Below the pieces are notes generated by a model. That model had not been told where the DNA came from. It worked only from the letters and a program-made list of their open reading frames with translations, and searched no databases. Position numbers and translations under genes: made by a program. From the NCBI GenBank assembly GCA_016213595.1, contig JACRAA010000026.1, positions 1 through 7,388 on the forward strand: DNA of 7,388 nt. The letters run 5' to 3'. The first letter of the stretch is position 1. Every line of letters starts with the position of its first letter. Positions 7,240 through 7,388 of this stretch are shown one piece after another. Source of the stretch: Actinomycetota bacterium. Lineage in GTDB: Bacteria > Actinomycetota > Actinomycetes > Propionibacteriales > Propionibacteriaceae.

Positions 7240-7388
7240 ATGGACGTTGTCGTCACGTCGCGTCGTTGCCAGCTCACGGATGCGTTCCGGGACCATGTCA
7301 GCGAAAAGCTGAACTCCTTGGAGAAGCTCAACGAGCGCATCATCCGAGCCGAGGTTGTGGTGACCTGCTCCGACGCGAAGCGGCAGCC
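7240..7388 (+). CDS. hpf: Ribosome hibernation promoting factor (HPF/RaiA), 5' part
   Basis: The first 49 codons are visible, beginning MDVVVTSRRCQLTDAFRDHV and continuing through KLNSLEKL to a VVVTCSDAKRQ strand at the window edge. This matches the N-terminal beta-alpha-beta part of the HPF/YfiA/RaiA fold, which binds the decoding region of the 30S subunit and blocks tRNA and mRNA. Actinobacterial members are usually the long form, whose C-terminal domain pairs 70S ribosomes into 100S dimers; that part lies outside the window. The ATG at 7240 is chosen because of the strong AGGGGAGGA ribosome site (7228-7236), though the 4-base spacing is short. In mycobacteria the neighbour downstream is secA, which would be expected just to the right. 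Confidence in family is high; long or short form cannot be decided here. Confidence 0.93.
   Translation, partial: MDVVVTSRRCQLTDAFRDHVSEKLNSLEKLNERIIRAEVVVTCSDAKRQ

Overview
This window comes from a high-GC Gram-positive bacterium of the Actinomycetota. The evidence is the MtrA-MtrB-LpqB gene set, which is characteristic of that phylum, together with strong G/C third-position codon bias and frequent GTG starts. The genus cannot be fixed from sequence alone; a member of the Propionibacteriales or a relative is a guess.

Layout, left to right. (1) The 3' end of a YqgE/AlgH-family (UPF0301) gene, positions 1-383. (2) A short gap with a plausible promoter, then a tightly packed + strand operon: mtrA (response regulator, 466-1173), mtrB (sensor kinase, 1151-2779), lpqB (lipoprotein partner of MtrB, 2776-4473). 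After 72 bases comes a ComF-family phosphoribosyltransferase gene (4546-5271). (3) A convergent boundary with a GC-rich hairpin, then a - strand pair: amtB (ammonium transporter, 6946-5615) and glnK (PII signalling protein, 5618-5280), overlapping by 4 bases. (4) A 293-base divergent regulatory region, 6947-7239. It holds phased GTnAC direct repeats near amtB and a nested inverted repeat near the next gene. (5) The first 49 codons of hpf/raiA (ribosome hibernation factor), running off the right edge.

How the genes work together: MtrB senses an envelope or division signal, with LpqB modulating it from outside the membrane, and phosphorylates MtrA, which controls cell-wall, division and (in some actinobacteria) nitrogen genes. 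AmtB imports ammonium and is gated by PII (GlnK). Hpf silences ribosomes during starvation or dormancy. In Mycobacterium tuberculosis, as I recall it, the order is mtrA-mtrB-lpqB-(one gene)-comF-like-hpf-secA, so here an amtB-glnK unit sits on the opposite strand inside an otherwise conserved neighbourhood.

Most notable observations: the PII protein has phenylalanine where the T-loop tyrosine 51 that is normally nucleotidylylated should be, and no glnD follows it. Two GTnAC half-sites lie exactly 11 bases apart, with a third 22 bases away, between amtB and hpf; this fits a GlnR- or MtrA-type operator. An 86-base nested inverted repeat precedes hpf. A pair of DnaA-box-like nonamers lies in front of comF. 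I see no mobile element, CRISPR array, tRNA or rRNA.
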